From Rhodococcus sp. W8901 (lineage in GTDB: Bacteria > Actinomycetota > Actinomycetes > Mycobacteriales > Mycobacteriaceae), in assembly GCF_013348805.1 (NCBI RefSeq), contig NZ_CP054690.1:1-64000 (forward strand): a stretch of DNA of 64,000 nt, given 5' to 3'. The stretch's first letter is position 1. Each line of letters opens with the position of its first letter. The notes beneath the pieces are model-generated. The model was not told the origin of the DNA. It saw only the letters and a program-made list of their open reading frames with translations, and did not search any database. The position numbers and the translations under genes are program-made. Positions 31,068-41,554 of this stretch are shown one piece after another.

Positions 31068-33002
31068 CTAGCGGGGAATCCCGAACTCGCCGACGCCCAC
31101 CGACAGCGGCGCGTCCTTGGCGACGTCGCTGCCCGGGGGCTGCGACTGGGTGAGGATCTTGCCCACCAGATCGGTGTCGAGCGTCTGCTGCTTGGTCTGC
31201 GACAGCTGATTCGACGACCCGGTCCAGCCGGCCTTGCGCAGCGCTTCCAGCGCCTGCGAGATCGTCATCTCGGTCAGGCTCGGCATCGTGAACAGCTTGC
31301 CGTTGGAGACGCGGACGGTGATCGTGTCGCCCTTCGCGGCGCTCGATCCGCCGGACGGGGACGAGGAGATCACCTGGCCCTCGGGCTTGCCCGAGTCCAC
31401 CTTCTCGACCTCGACCTTGAAGCCCGCGCCCTCGATGTTGGGCTGCGCCACGTCGATCGTCTGCCCCACGACGTTCGGCACCCGCACCTGCTCGGGGCCC
31501 GAGCCGAGGACGACCACGACGGTGGAGTCCAGGTTGGTCTTCGCTCCGGCCGACGGCTCCTGGCCGACGACCATGTCCAGCTGACTCGGGTCGGACGGCG
31601 TGCGCTCGACCGTGTCGTCGAGGCGCAGACCGGCCGCGTTGAGCGCCTGAATCGCCTCGTCCTGCGTCAGACCGGCCAGTTTGGGCACCTGTACCTGCTC
31701 GGGGCCCGACGACACCACCAGCGTGACGGTGCTGTTCTCGTCCACCGAACTGCCCGACGTGGGATTGGTTCCGATGACATTGCCGTTCGCGACCACCGCG
31801 TCGGGCCGGGACTGGATGGTGGTGTCGAGGTTGACGGTGCGCAGCTTGGCCTCGGCCTCCTGCGCGCTCAGCCCCGCGACGGTCGGCACCGTGACCTTCG
31901 TCGGCGTCGACAACAGCGAGAAGGTGAACACGCCGATGATGCCGACGACGACGAGTGCCGCGAGCGCGACCAGCACGTTGCGGGTGGTGTTGCGCTTCTT
32001 CACTGGGGGCGCCGACGCCGGGATCGCGGCCGGAGCGGCGGTGGCCGTGGCCGTCCGCGCCGGCTCGGCCTGGTATCCCGCTCCGGTGCCCGCGCCGCCG
32101 TCCACGGCGCCGAACATCGTGGTCCGGTCCTCGTCGGTCAGCACCATCGGGGCGCTCGGACGCTGACCGCCCAGCACCCGCACCAGGTCGCTGCGCAACT
32201 CCGCGGCGCTCTGGTACCGGTTGGCGGGATTCTTGGCCATCGCCTTGAGGATCACCGAGTCCATCGCGCGCGGCACCGCGGGATTGACCAGCGACGGCAG
32301 CTTGGGATCCTCCCTTACATGCTGGTACGCGACGGCGACCGGCGAATCACCCTTGAACGGGGGCTCACCGGTGAGGACCTCGAACAGCACACAGCCCAGC
32401 GAGTAGACGTCCGAGCGGGCGTCCACCTGATCGCCGCGGGCCTGCTCGGGCGACAGGTACTGCGCGGTACCGATCACGGCCGCGGTCTGCGTCATCGGGC
32501 TCGAGCTGTCCGCGATGGCGCGCGCGATGCCGAAGTCCATCACCTTCACCGCGCCCGCGCGGTTGATCATGATGTTGGCGGGCTTGATGTCGCGGTGCAC
32601 GATGCCGTTGCGGTGACTGAAGTCCAGGGCCGCGCACACGTCGGCGATGATCTCCATCGCCCGGCGCGGCTGCAGCGGACCCTCGGTGCGGATGAGGTCG
32701 CGCAGGGTGTCGCCGTCGACGTACTCCATGACGATGTACGGCAGCGGCCCGGCGTCCGTCTCGGCCTCGCCGGTGTCGTACACCGCGACGATCGCCGGAT
32801 GGTTCAGCGCGGCCGCGTTCTGCGCTTCGCGGCGGAACCGCAGGTAGAACGTGGGGTCGCGGGCGAGGTCGGCGCGCAGCACCTTGATCGCGACATCCCG
32901 GCTCAGACGCAGGTCCCGTCCGAGATGCACCTCGGACATCCCGCCGAACCCGAGAATCTCGCCCAGCTCGTACCGGGAGGAGAGATTGCGCGGTGTCGTC
33001 AT
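31068..33002 (-). CDS. pknB: Ser/Thr protein kinase PknB with four PASTA domains
   Basis: Transmembrane kinase that senses peptidoglycan fragments or lipid II and phosphorylates growth and division proteins. 644 residues: kinase domain about 10-275 with [11 protein letters not shown], catalytic [10 protein letters not shown] near 135 and DFGIARA; juxtamembrane linker; membrane helix near 350 ([20 protein letters not shown]); four PASTA repeats from about 375 to the end. ATG 33002 overlaps the pknA stop (ATGA). A longer reading frame upstream is out-of-phase pknA tail. Last gene of the leftward operon. Confidence 0.97.
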   Translation of the reverse strand: MTTPRNLSSRYELGEILGFGGMSEVHLGRDLRLSRDVAIKVLRADLARDPTFYLRFRREAQNAAALNHPAIVAVYDTGEAETDAGPLPYIVMEYVDGDTLRDLIRTEGPLQPRRAMEIIADVCAALDFSHRNGIVHRDIKPANIMINRAGAVKVMDFGIARAIADSSSPMTQTAAVIGTAQYLSPEQARGDQVDARSDVYSLGCVLFEVLTGEPPFKGDSPVAVAYQHVREDPKLPSLVNPAVPRAMDSVILKAMAKNPANRYQSAAELRSDLVRVLGGQRPSAPMVLTDEDRTTMFGAVDGGAGTGAGYQAEPARTATATAAPAAIPASAPPVKKRNTTRNVLVALAALVVVGIIGVFTFSLLSTPTKVTVPTVAGLSAQEAEAKLRTVNLDTTIQSRPDAVVANGNVIGTNPTSGSSVDENSTVTLVVSSGPEQVQVPKLAGLTQDEAIQALNAAGLRLDDTVERTPSDPSQLDMVVGQEPSAGAKTNLDSTVVVVLGSGPEQVRVPNVVGQTIDVAQPNIEGAGFKVEVEKVDSGKPEGQVISSSPSGGSSAAKGDTITVRVSNGKLFTMPSLTEMTISQALEALRKAGWTGSSNQLSQTKQQTLDTDLVGKILTQSQPPGSDVAKDAPLSVGVGEFGIPR

Positions 33003-34372
33003 GGCTGTCCTTGTGTGGCCGTGGTGGTGGTGGCCGTCGTGGTGGTGGTTGTGGTCGGTGCCGTCGTGGTGGTCGTCGTCTGCGGCGGTGTGGTGGTCGT
33101 CGTAGTCGGCGGCGGTGTCGTCGTCGTGGTTGTGGTCGGCGGCGGCGTTGTCGTGGTGGTCGTCGTGACCGGCGGCGGTGTGGTGGTCGTCGTCCTCGTG
33201 GTGGTCGGCGGCGTGGTCCGCGTCGTCGTCGCCGGCGCCTTCGACGTCGATGTCGATGTCACCACCGGCGGGGTCGACGGTTCCTTCGACCCGCCGTCGA
33301 AGAACAGCATGCCGAGCGCCGCGAGGGAGGCCAGCGTGAGCAGCGCGCCACCGGCCCACGCGATCGCCTTCTGACCGCTGGTCCAACCGCCGTCCCCGTC
33401 CTCCGGGTCCGGGATCTGGCCGGTGTCACCGGTGTAGTTGCGCTGCTGCGTCGGCATCATCGCGGTGGGAGCGGCGACCGGGACCGGGGCCACCACGCTG
33501 GTCGCGCCGGTCGGTACCCGACCGGGCGGCGGCGGGCGGCGACCGGCGCGGACGGCGGCCACGGCGTCGGCGAACTCGCCGCCGTTCGAGTACCGGCCCG
33601 CCGGATCCTTTGTCAGCGTGATGTCGATCAGCTCGCGGATCGGGGCCGGCAGTTCGGCCGGCATCGGCTCCGGCGGTTCCTGCACATGCTTCATCGCCAC
33701 CGTCAGGGTGCCGCCGCCACCGAAGGGGCGTCGGCCCGACAGCGCCTCGTAGCCGACCACACCGAGCGAGTACACGTCGCTGGCGGCGGTCGCCTCCTGG
33801 CCCAGGGCCTGCTCGGGCGCGATGTACTGCGCGGTGCCCATCACCATGCCGGTGCGGGTGACCGGCGAGGCGTCGACGGCCTTCGCGATGCCGAAGTCGG
33901 TGATCTTCACCTGGCCGGTGGGGGTGATCAGGATGTTGCCGGGCTTGACGTCGCGGTGCACGACGCCCGCCGAATGCGCGACCTGCAGCGCGCGTCCGGT
34001 CTGCTCGAGCATGTCCAGGGCATGCGGAATCGACAGCCGACCGACGCGCGCGAGCACCGCGTTGAGCGGCTCACCCGCGACCAGTTCCATCACCAGGTAC
34101 GCCAGGTTGGCGCCGGCCTCGTCACGGGTCTCGCCGTAGTCGTACACGCCGGCGATGCCCGGATGGTTGAGCTGCGCGGTGGTGCGGGCCTCGATGCGGA
34201 ACCGCTCGAGGAACTCGGGGTCGGACGAGAACTCGGCCTTGAGTACCTTCACCGCGACCCGACGGTCGAGGCGGCTGTCGGTGGCCTCCCACACCTGACC
34301 CATGCCGCCGGTCGCTATCAGCCGTTGCAGGCGGTAGCGCCCGCCGATCACCGATCCGTTCGTCAACGACAT
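32999..34372 (-). CDS. pknA: Ser/Thr protein kinase PknA with Thr/Pro-rich outer tail
   Basis: Membrane kinase controlling cell shape and division together with PknB. 457 residues: kinase domain about 12-270 with [22 protein letters not shown] and DFGIAKA; Pro-rich linker; membrane helix about 340-360; then some 90 residues that are almost only threonine and proline. That outer segment is more extreme than in typical PknA and could be a glycosylated or wall-spanning stalk. It is encoded by a short-period GC-rich repeat. Overlaps pknB (ATGA); three bases separate it from pbpA. Confidence 0.95.
   Translation of the reverse strand: MSLTNGSVIGGRYRLQRLIATGGMGQVWEATDSRLDRRVAVKVLKAEFSSDPEFLERFRIEARTTAQLNHPGIAGVYDYGETRDEAGANLAYLVMELVAGEPLNAVLARVGRLSIPHALDMLEQTGRALQVAHSAGVVHRDVKPGNILITPTGQVKITDFGIAKAVDASPVTRTGMVMGTAQYIAPEQALGQEATAASDVYSLGVVGYEALSGRRPFGGGGTLTVAMKHVQEPPEPMPAELPAPIRELIDITLTKDPAGRYSNGGEFADAVAAVRAGRRPPPPGRVPTGATSVVAPVPVAAPTAMMPTQQRNYTGDTGQIPDPEDGDGGWTSGQKAIAWAGGALLTLASLAALGMLFFDGGSKEPSTPPVVTSTSTSKAPATTTRTTPPTTTRTTTTTPPPVTTTTTTTPPPTTTTTTTPPPTTTTTTPPQTTTTTTAPTTTTTTTATTTTATQGQP
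33005..33250. repeat. Low-complexity GTG/GTC-rich repeat coding the PknA Thr tail
   Basis: On the plus strand the stretch is made of GGTGGTGGTCGTCGT-like units in imperfect repeats of three to about 45 bases. Such DNA is prone to slippage and to assembly error. Confidence 0.75.
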
Positions 34373-34375
34373 GGC

Positions 34376-35863
34376 TCAACCCCTCTGCAATCCGGCCGCG
34401 ATGACGGCCCGCCCGATCGGCGCCGCGACCGATCCGCCGGTCGCGGCGAGCGCGCGGTCGCCGCCGTCCTCGACGATGACCGCGATCGCGACGGTCGGGT
34501 TCTGTGCCGGCGCGAACCCGATGTACCAGGCGTGCGGCGGGGTGTTGCGCGGATCGTTGCCGTGCTCGGCGGTGCCCGTCTTGGAGGCGATCTGGACGCC
34601 CGGGATCTTCCCGCCGCCGGCCGTGTTGTTCTCGGAGCCGATCATCAGCTGCGTCAGCGTCGCCGCCACCTCGGGCGACACGGCCCGGCCCAGCGACTTC
34701 GGCGACGTGGTCGCCAGGTTCGACAGGTCCGGTCCTTGCAGCTGCGACACCAGGTGCGACTCCATCCGCATGCCCCCGTTGGCGATGGTGGCCGCGATCT
34801 CCGCGTTCTGCAACGGAGTGAGCGCGACGTCACGCTGCCCGATGCTGGACTGGCCGAGCGCGGCGTCGTCGGGGATGGGGCCGATGGTGCTGTCCGCCAC
34901 CGGGATCGGGATGCCCGGAGTGCCCGGTCCGATACCGAACGCCGACGCCTGCTCGGCGAGCGCGTCGGATCCGGTCTTGATGCCGAGCTCGACGAACGCG
35001 GTGTTGCACGAGCGGGCGAACGCCTCCCGCAGCGACGCCGTCGGCCCGCCGCCGCACGTGGTGCCGTTGTAGTTCTCGAGCGTGGTCGACGTGCCGGGCA
35101 GCGTGATGTTCGGTGCGGCCGTCAGCTGCTCGTCCGGGTTGGCGCCGTTCTCGAGCGCGGCCGCCGTGACCACGACCTTGAACGTCGACCCCGGCGGGTA
35201 CGTCGCCGACACCGCGCGGTTGAGCATCGGCTTGTCCGGATCGGAGCTGAGCTCGTCCCACGCCGCGGACGTCTCGGCGCCGTCGTGGCCGGAGAGCCGG
35301 TTGGGGTCGTAGCTGGGGGTGCTGGCCATCGCGAGGATGTTGCCGGTGCTCGGTTCGATCGCGACGACCGAACCGGTGTAGCCCTTCGCGGTCAGCTCGT
35401 CGTACGCGACCTGCTGCATCACCGGGTCGATCGTGCTCACGACGTTGCCGCCGCGCGGATCGCGGCCCGAGACGAGGTCGAAGAACCGCTTGCTGAACAG
35501 GCGGTTGTCGGAGCCGTTGAGGACCGGGTCCTCGGCCTTCTCGAGGCCCGCGCTGCCGTACTGCATCGAGTAGAAGCCGGTGACCGGGGCGTTCGCGAGC
35601 GGGCTCGACGGCGCCGCCGGGTTCGGCGGATAGGTGCGCAGGTACTTGTAGCGGTCGTCGGTGGGCACCGACGACGCCAGCACCTGCCCGCCGGCGGAGA
35701 TCTGACCACGCTGGCGCGAGTACTCGTCGAGCAGCACGCGCGAGTTCCGCGGGTCGTTGCGCAGATCGTCGGCCTTGATGACCTGCACGTAGGTGGCGTT
35801 GGCGAGCAGCGCGACGACCATCACCATGACGGCCAGCGCGACGCGGCGCAGGGGAGTGTTCAT
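34376..35863 (-). CDS. pbpA: Penicillin-binding transpeptidase PbpA
   Basis: Class B penicillin-binding protein that cross-links peptidoglycan with the partner glycosyltransferase RodA. 495 residues: N-terminal membrane anchor (about 8-28), then the pedestal, then the transpeptidase domain with the serine motif STFK near 223, SCN near 281 and KTGT near 424. ATG start overlaps the rodA stop by four bases (ATGA). It is a target of the PknA/PknB pathway in mycobacteria. Confidence 0.96.
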   Translation of the reverse strand: MNTPLRRVALAVMVMVVALLANATYVQVIKADDLRNDPRNSRVLLDEYSRQRGQISAGGQVLASSVPTDDRYKYLRTYPPNPAAPSSPLANAPVTGFYSMQYGSAGLEKAEDPVLNGSDNRLFSKRFFDLVSGRDPRGGNVVSTIDPVMQQVAYDELTAKGYTGSVVAIEPSTGNILAMASTPSYDPNRLSGHDGAETSAAWDELSSDPDKPMLNRAVSATYPPGSTFKVVVTAAALENGANPDEQLTAAPNITLPGTSTTLENYNGTTCGGGPTASLREAFARSCNTAFVELGIKTGSDALAEQASAFGIGPGTPGIPIPVADSTIGPIPDDAALGQSSIGQRDVALTPLQNAEIAATIANGGMRMESHLVSQLQGPDLSNLATTSPKSLGRAVSPEVAATLTQLMIGSENNTAGGGKIPGVQIASKTGTAEHGNDPRNTPPHAWYIGFAPAQNPTVAIAVIVEDGGDRALAATGGSVAAPIGRAVIAAGLQRG

Positions 35864-37302
35864 TGGCGACCCAGCATTTCCGTCGGGGCGTCCGCAATGG
35901 GTGCGGGCCCCTTCTTCTTGGGGGCTGCGGGGGTGCGGGCCGCGTCGGAGATCTTCATCAGCAGTGCCAGCAGCAGGTAGTTCGCGAGCAGGGACGACCC
36001 ACCGTACGACATGAACGGTGTGGTGAGACCGGTGAGGGGGATCAGCTTGGTGACGCCGCCGACCACCACGAACAGCTGGATCGCGATCGTGAACGACAGG
36101 CCGGCCGCGAGCAGCTTGCCGAAGCTGTCGCGCACCGCGAGCGCGGTCCGCAGCCCGCGGATCACGAGGATCAGGAACAGCATGAGGATCGCGGCCAGGC
36201 CGATCAGGCCCAACTCCTCACCGATAGCGGCGATGATGAAGTCGGTCTTGGCGAACGGCACCTGTGACGGGCGTCCGCTGCCCAGACCGGTGCCGGCGAC
36301 GCCGCCGGTCGCGAGCCCGAACAGCGACTGCGAGATCTGGTAGCCGGTGTTCTGGTAGTCGCCGAGCGGGTCGATCCACGTGTCCACGCGCACCCGGACG
36401 TGCCCGAACATCTGGTACGCGAAGAAGAACCCGATGATCAGCAGGACCCCGCCGATCAGCAGCCAGCCGACGCGTTCGGTCGCGATGTAGAGCATCACCA
36501 GCACGGTGCCGAAGATCAGCAGCGACGTACCGAGGTCCTTCTCGAACACCATGATGCCGACCGAGACGACCCATGCCACCAGGATCGGGCCGAGGTCGCG
36601 GGCGCGGGGCAGGTCCATGCCGAAGAAGTGACGGCCCGCGGTGGTGAACAGATCGCGCTTGGCGACCAGCACCGCCGCGAAGAAGATGATCAGCAGGATC
36701 TTCGCGAACTCGCCCGGCTGGATGCTGAAGCCCGGCAGCCGGATCCAGATCTTGGCGCCGTTGACCTCGGAGAAACGCGCCGGCAGCAGCGCCGGGATCG
36801 CGAGCAGTACCAGGCCCGCGAGTCCCACCGTGTAGCTGTAGCGGGCGAGGAGTCGGTAGTCCCGCAGCAGGATCAGCACGGCGATGAAACCGCCGAGCGC
36901 GAGTGCCGTCCACATCACCTGCTGGTTGGCGTCGGGCGACGGGATCGGCAGCCCTTGGTACACCGCGTTCTCGGCGTCCGCGAGGTCGAGTCGATGGATC
37001 AGCACCAGGCCGAGCCCGTTGAGCAGGGCGACGATCGGCAGCAGCAGCGGATCGGCGTACGGCGCGTACCGGCGCACCGCGAGGTGCGCGACGAGGAACA
37101 TCGCCGCGTAGGCCAGCCCGTACTTGGCCAGGTCCCACGTCAGGGTCTGCTCCTGGCTGGCCTCCACCAACACCAACGACACCGTCGTGACGACGATGGC
37201 GCAGCAGATCAGCAGTAGTTCGGTGTTCCGCCGGGTCGACTGGACCGGCGGGGGAGCGAACCCGCCGGGCGGGCTGGGGAACGGAGCGTCGGACGTGGAC
37301 AT
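35860..37302 (-). CDS. rodA: SEDS-family peptidoglycan glycosyltransferase RodA/FtsW
   Basis: Polymerises lipid II into glycan strands. 480 residues with about twelve membrane helices, the conserved [20 protein letters not shown] loop near 330 and the C-terminal [15 protein letters not shown] motif near 428. The ATG at 37302 coincides with the expected stop of pstP (ATGA) once the pstP frameshift is corrected. Pairing with pbpA supports RodA rather than a cell-division FtsW. Confidence 0.95.
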   Translation of the reverse strand: MSTSDAPFPSPPGGFAPPPVQSTRRNTELLLICCAIVVTTVSLVLVEASQEQTLTWDLAKYGLAYAAMFLVAHLAVRRYAPYADPLLLPIVALLNGLGLVLIHRLDLADAENAVYQGLPIPSPDANQQVMWTALALGGFIAVLILLRDYRLLARYSYTVGLAGLVLLAIPALLPARFSEVNGAKIWIRLPGFSIQPGEFAKILLIIFFAAVLVAKRDLFTTAGRHFFGMDLPRARDLGPILVAWVVSVGIMVFEKDLGTSLLIFGTVLVMLYIATERVGWLLIGGVLLIIGFFFAYQMFGHVRVRVDTWIDPLGDYQNTGYQISQSLFGLATGGVAGTGLGSGRPSQVPFAKTDFIIAAIGEELGLIGLAAILMLFLILVIRGLRTALAVRDSFGKLLAAGLSFTIAIQLFVVVGGVTKLIPLTGLTTPFMSYGGSSLLANYLLLALLMKISDAARTPAAPKKKGPAPIADAPTEMLGRQ

Positions 37303-37305
37303 CAG

Positions 37306-38745
37306 CTACCGGTCCTGCAGTTCTGGCCGGGGACCTGTTCGATCGGCGCCGGTGCCGGCTCGGCCGGGGGAGCGGCCGGCGGCGGCGCGCCCTCCGGGGT
37401 CGGCGCCGGGGGTGCCGGTTCGCCGGTGGGGGCCGGGGGCGGGCGCAGGGGCGGGAGCCGGAGTGGGCGCGGGTGCGGGCTCGGGCGTGCATACCGGCAG
37501 CAGATCGCTGGCGGCGAGCCGGCGCATCTGCTCGGTGGCGTCGTCCTTGGTGCCCGACGGCAGACCGGCCCGGACCTGTTCACGCGCGGACGGCTGCAGG
37601 TCCTCGACCTTCATCACCCGGCATTCGGTGGGGAGCTGGTCGGGGTCGACGAGCGTGAGGGTGCCGTCGTCCGCGACACAGCCGACGAGCGCGCTCTTCT
37701 GCAGTTGGTAGCCGAGTACCGAACCGGGGATCCCGCGCAGGACCGTGACCCGGTCGTCGGAGGCGCCCACGTAGTAGTAGCTGCGGATCATCGTCCGGCC
37801 CACGATCAGACCGACCACGACGACCACGATCAACCCGAGGCCGACCAGGGTCCAGCGCAGCTTGTGCGACTTCTTCGGCGGGGCCTCCGGCGCCGGTGCG
37901 ACGCGCTTGGGGGTGGCGCGCGGCGGGCGCATCGCGGCGGCCCGGCCGGCGGCGGTGTTCGGCGGCGGGGTGTCCTCGTCGTCGTCGTCGGAGGCCGCGC
38001 CGCCCACGATGGGGTGACTCTGGCCGTAGTCCAGGTCGATGACGTCGGCGACGATGACCGTCACATTGTCGGGACCGCCGCTGCGCAACGCCAGCTCGAT
38101 GAGGCGATCGGCGCATTCGTCGTTGGTGCCCTCGCGCATCGTGTTCGCGATGGTCTCGTCGCTGACGACGTCGGACAGGCCGTCCGAGCACAGCAGGTAC
38201 CGGTCGCCGGCGCGGGCCTCGCGCATCGTCAGCGTCGGCTCGATCTCGTTGCCGGTGAGCGCACGCATGATCAGCGACCGCTGCGGGTGGGTGTGCGCCT
38301 GCTCGGCGGTGATGCGGCCCTCGTCGACGAGGGACTGGACGAACGTGTCGTCGCGGGTGATCTGGGTGAGCTGGTCGTCGCGCAGCAGGTAGGCGCGCGA
38401 ATCGCCGATGTGCACCAGGCCCAGCCTGCTGCCCGCGAACAGGATCGCGGTGAGCGTGGTGCCCATGCCCTCGAGCTCGGGATCTTCCTCGACCTGGTCG
38501 GCGATCGTCGCGTTGCCCTCGTGGGTGGCCGCGTCGAGCTTGCCGAGTAGATCCTCGCCGGGCTCGTCGTCGTCGAGGTGGGCCAGCGCGGCGATCATCA
38601 GCTGCGACGCGACCTCACCGGCCGCGTGCCCGCCCATGCCGTCGGCGAGCGCGAGCAGCCGGGCACCGGCGTACACGGAGTCTTCGTTGTTGGCGCGGAC
38701 GAGACCGCGGTCGCTGCGGGCCGCGTAGCGGAGAACCAGGGTCAC
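37306..38745 (-). CDS. pstP: PP2C-type Ser/Thr phosphatase PstP, C-terminal tail frameshifted
   Basis: Membrane phosphatase that reverses PknA/PknB phosphorylation. As read: 479 residues with metal-binding motifs RSDRGLVRANNEDS, LADGMGGHAAG, CSDGLSD and GGPDNVTVI (residues about 10-230), a linker, a membrane helix near 300 (WTLVGLGLIVVVVVGLIVG), and an outer Pro/Ala-rich tail. Near 37438-37446 (minus-strand CCCCC run) the frame appears to slip. The current frame ends in Arg/Gly-rich sequence, while the neighbouring frame continues as PTGEPAPPAPTPEG and ends PGQNCRTGS at 37302, restoring the ATGA overlap with rodA. The extra base may be a sequencing error or a real mutation of the tail only. 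GTG start overlaps fhaB. Confidence 0.93.
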   Translation of the reverse strand: MTLVLRYAARSDRGLVRANNEDSVYAGARLLALADGMGGHAAGEVASQLMIAALAHLDDDEPGEDLLGKLDAATHEGNATIADQVEEDPELEGMGTTLTAILFAGSRLGLVHIGDSRAYLLRDDQLTQITRDDTFVQSLVDEGRITAEQAHTHPQRSLIMRALTGNEIEPTLTMREARAGDRYLLCSDGLSDVVSDETIANTMREGTNDECADRLIELALRSGGPDNVTVIVADVIDLDYGQSHPIVGGAASDDDDEDTPPPNTAAGRAAAMRPPRATPKRVAPAPEAPPKKSHKLRWTLVGLGLIVVVVVGLIVGRTMIRSYYYVGASDDRVTVLRGIPGSVLGYQLQKSALVGCVADDGTLTLVDPDQLPTECRVMKVEDLQPSAREQVRAGLPSGTKDDATEQMRRLAASDLLPVCTPEPAPAPTPAPAPAPAPGPHRRTGTPGADPGGRAAAGRSPGRAGTGADRTGPRPELQDR

Positions 38746-39209
38746 GGGCGGAGCTCGATCACGGTCTTGCCGACACGCACCGGCGTACCCAGCGGGACGC
38801 GCACCGCGGTGGTGACCTTCGCCCGATCCAGGTAGGTGCCGTTGGTGGAGCCCAGATCCTCGACGTACCAGTCGGCGCCGCGCGGCGACAGGCGCGCGTG
38901 GCGGGTGGACGCGTAGTCGTCGGTGAGGACCAGCGTCGAGTCGTCGGCACGGCCGATGAGGACCGGCTGCGTGCCGAGCGTGATGCGGGTGCCCGCGAGG
39001 GCGCCCTGGGTCACCACGAGATTCTTCGCCACCTTCTGTCGGCCGAGCGACGGCAGCACCGACGCGGTGCGGGTGTACCGGGGCGCTACCCGGCCACCGC
39101 CGGCGCCGGCGTAGATGTCGCTGCGCAGCGTCTTGATGACGGCCCAGACGAAGAGCCAGAGCAGCAGCAGGAAGCCAGCTCGCGTCAGTTGGAGAATCAG
39201 TCCCTGCAC
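38742..39209 (-). CDS. fhaB: FHA-domain protein FhaB (FipA)
   Basis: 155 residues: an N-terminal membrane helix (about 10-26) and a C-terminal forkhead-associated domain with VLIGRADDSTLVL (near 83), STRHARLSPRG and LGSTNGTYLD. Binds phosphothreonine made by PknA/PknB and links the kinases to division proteins. GTG 39209 follows AAGGAGGTG, one of the best ribosome-binding sites in the operon. Stop overlaps pstP (GTGA). Confidence 0.95.
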   Translation of the reverse strand: MQGLILQLTRAGFLLLLWLFVWAVIKTLRSDIYAGAGGGRVAPRYTRTASVLPSLGRQKVAKNLVVTQGALAGTRITLGTQPVLIGRADDSTLVLTDDYASTRHARLSPRGADWYVEDLGSTNGTYLDRAKVTTAVRVPLGTPVRVGKTVIELRP

Positions 39210-39372
39210 TGCTCGACACCTCCTTCGGGGGCACGGCCGCGCGGATGCGCAGCCGGGGCGTTTTCAGCTGGCTGCATCATATGTGGAAGCCGCCGGTGGT
39301 GATCATGATCTTGTGCCGGGCCCGGTGTCCCGAGCCGCGGCGCGCGTTGTTGGTACGAGGTGTCCTAGGTGG

Positions 39373-40662
39373 TCAGAGGATACGCACCAGGATTTCGGAG
39401 TGTCCGGCGCGAATCACGTCACCGTCGGCGAGCTGCCAGTCCTGGATGGGCGCGCCGTTGACGGTGGTGCCGTTGGTGGAGCCCAGATCCGCCAGCATCG
39501 CGACCTGGCCGTCCCAGCGGACGTCGAGATGGCGCCGGGACACGCCGGTGTCGGGAAGGCGGAACTGCGCGTCCTGCCCGCGTCCGACGATGTTGCTGCC
39601 CTCGCGGAGCTGGTAGAAGCGCCCGCTGCCGTCCTCGAGCTGCAGGGTCGCGGTGAGCGTGCGCCCGGCCTCGGGGGCGTAGCCGGCCTGGTAGCCCTGG
39701 TCGTACCCCTGCTGGCCGTAGGCCTGGTTGTAGCCGGCCTGCTCGTAGCCGCCCTGGTAGCCCTGGTCGTACCCCTGCTGGCTGTAACCCTGCTGGTCGT
39801 AGCCGCCCTGATAGTCCTGCTCGTATCCCTGGTTCTGGTAGCCCTGGTCGTAGCCGGGCTGGTTGTAGTCCTGGTGGTAGCCGGGGTACTGGCCCGGGTA
39901 CGGCTGCTGCGCGTCGTACTGCTGCTGGTAGTCCTGCTGGTAGCCGCCCTGGTCGTAGCCGCCCTGCTGCGGATAGCCCGCGTCCTGCGGATAGCCGGCG
40001 TCCTGCGGGTAGCCGCCCTGCGGTGCGGCCCCGTACGCCTGCTGGCCGTAGCCCTGCTGGTAGTCCTGCTGGTACTCGGCGGCCGGTGCCGTCTGCTGAT
40101 CCTGTCCGGGGTGCGCGCTGCCGTTGTGCGGGTACTCGCGGTCCTGGCCGCGGTCGTCCCTGGGCTCGCGGCCGGGCTCGTAACCGGAGTTCTGCGTCAT
40201 GGGGCCTGCTCCTGGGGTCGGTGATACGGGTACGGGGGCGCGTCCTGCCCGAGGGTCGGGCCCGGATCCGGCGGCCTTGCCGCGGCGTGCATCCGGATCG
40301 ACCGATCCCATCGTGCGGAACTGCCCGGTGTGCAGTGTCGGTGACGCCTCGAAACGGACGTCGATGTCACCGTAGGTCTGCCACCCCTGTTCGCGGATGT
40401 ATCCCTCGAGGTGTCGCGCAAAAGATTTCACAGTCAGCTCGTGATCCGACGCCAGCTTCTCGTGATCGGACTCGTTGATGGTGATCACGTAACTGTTCGG
40501 GGCCAGGTAGTGGCCGCCGTCGAGCTGCTGGACGCGGTCGGTGGCCTCGCGCTGCAGCGCGGCTTCCACTTCCTGAGGTACGACGCCACCGCCGAAGACG
40601 CGCGCGAAGGCGTCTCCGACGGCCCCCTGAAGCTTGCGCTCGAAACGTTGAACGATCCCCAC
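39373..40662 (-). CDS. fhaA: FHA-domain protein FhaA with DUF3662 and Tyr/Gln/Gly-rich linker
   Basis: 429 residues: N-terminal DUF3662 domain (about 1-120), a linker of some 150 residues of repeated GYDQGYQ/QQGY units, and a C-terminal FHA domain with NIVGRGQDAQFRLPD and LGSTNGTTVNG. FhaA binds phosphorylated targets of the kinases, such as the MviN-type flippase in mycobacteria, at sites of wall synthesis. The linker is far richer in Tyr/Gln than needed for a spacer and resembles condensate-forming sequences. GTG 40662 is the start. First gene of the operon ending in pknB. Confidence 0.94.
   Translation of the reverse strand: MGIVQRFERKLQGAVGDAFARVFGGGVVPQEVEAALQREATDRVQQLDGGHYLAPNSYVITINESDHEKLASDHELTVKSFARHLEGYIREQGWQTYGDIDVRFEASPTLHTGQFRTMGSVDPDARRGKAAGSGPDPRAGRAPVPVSPTPGAGPMTQNSGYEPGREPRDDRGQDREYPHNGSAHPGQDQQTAPAAEYQQDYQQGYGQQAYGAAPQGGYPQDAGYPQDAGYPQQGGYDQGGYQQDYQQQYDAQQPYPGQYPGYHQDYNQPGYDQGYQNQGYEQDYQGGYDQQGYSQQGYDQGYQGGYEQAGYNQAYGQQGYDQGYQAGYAPEAGRTLTATLQLEDGSGRFYQLREGSNIVGRGQDAQFRLPDTGVSRRHLDVRWDGQVAMLADLGSTNGTTVNGAPIQDWQLADGDVIRAGHSEILVRIL
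39680..40075. repeat. Degenerate repeats coding the FhaA Tyr/Gln/Gly linker
   Basis: Plus-strand units such as GTAGCCCTGGTCGTA and GTAGCCGCCCTG recur at irregular spacing across about 400 bases and encode Gly-Tyr-Gln/Asp runs. Confidence 0.75.
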
Positions 40663-40857
40663 GGCATAACCTTGCTGTTGTTGGTCGCGGTCTGTCTGCG
40701 TGTCGCGGCGGCAATACTGCCTGCCACCGCCCCTGCATGATATCCGGACGCCCTGTCGGAGGCGGTCCGGTAGCCGACCCGAAACCTCGCTTTTCGCCCC
40801 CTACCTGCACGAATCGTCATTTTTGAGGAGTGCATGCTAGTGTTTTCCACGTCGCTC

Positions 40858-40940
40858 GGGCGAGTGGCGGAATGGCAGACGCGCTGGCTTCAGGTGCCAG
40901 TGTCCTTCGGGACGTGGGGGTTCAAGTCCCCCTTCGCCCA
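40858..40940 (+). tRNA. tRNA-Leu (anticodon CAG)
   Basis: 83 nucleotides: acceptor GGGCGAG/TTCGCCC with a terminal G-T pair, D-arm TGGCGGAATGGCAGACGC, anticodon loop CTTCAGG, a long variable arm with TGTCC-TTCG-GGACG and T-arm GGGGGTTCAAGTCCCCC. The long variable arm confirms a class II leucine tRNA. CCA is not encoded. Confidence 0.97.
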
Positions 40941-40952
40941 CAATGAACGAGG

Positions 40953-41425
40953 TCACGAACTCGAAAGGGTCCGTGGCCTCGTTTTCGTTTCGGGCCACCG
41001 GTCGTCGACGTGTTCGCAGAGTTCCCCGATGGGGCTGATCCTGACGTCGCCGTGCGGATCCACCCAGACCGGTTCCGTTCCGCGCAGCCGAGGTACGAGC
41101 AGATGGCGGCCCCGACTGCGGCTTCACCGAACTCGGCATCCATCGTCAGACCGTGGCCGGCGTTGAAGCCGCTGACACCTCGAACGCCCTGCCAGCCGAT
41201 CGAGACGTGGTACTCGCTGTCGAGCGAGAAGTCCCAGACGAGACGATCGACGTTCACTTCCCGCCCGTACCGCAGGCATCGGAGATCGCGTGCGACAGCG
41301 CCGAGTGCCCGCACCCATGCCCCGGGTGGGTCGAAAGCCGGGTTTCCGTCCGGTTCGGCGGCGCTGTCGTGCATCGGGATGCGCCACACCAGGCTGTCGT
41401 GGTTCCACGGATCAGGAAACGGCAT
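40953..41425 (-). pseudogene. Unknown protein gene with frameshift, beside tRNA-Leu
   Basis: From ATG 41425 a protein-like sequence runs for about 105 residues (includes DLRCLRYGREVNVDRLVWDF and HVSIGWQGVRG). It then continues in its current frame into nonsense that stops inside tRNA-Leu. A different frame from about 41130 reads RHLLVPRLRGTEPVWVDPHG and ends at a stop at 40953-40955, before the tRNA. This looks like one gene of about 157 codons broken by one frameshift. No family recognised. A sequencing error is the alternative. Confidence 0.5.
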
Positions 41426-41554
41426 GACGTCATCTTTGCGTGTTCAGGGCGTCCGATGAGCCTCTGCGCCCATTCCGTCTCTATCGGCGCGGCATTCCGT
41501 CGCTTGCGGCGAGGAGTGGGCGCTCAGGCCGACTGCGCAGCGCCCGCGACCACC

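Noticed and set aside
33005-33250. CRISPR-like repetition
   Set aside because: Units are short and coding (Thr/Pro tail of PknA) with no spacers; no CRISPR array or cas gene is present in the window.
32993-35980. Long plus-strand open frame across pknA and pbpA
   Set aside because: Arg/Gly-rich antisense translation; no motifs, while kinase and transpeptidase motifs are on the minus strand.
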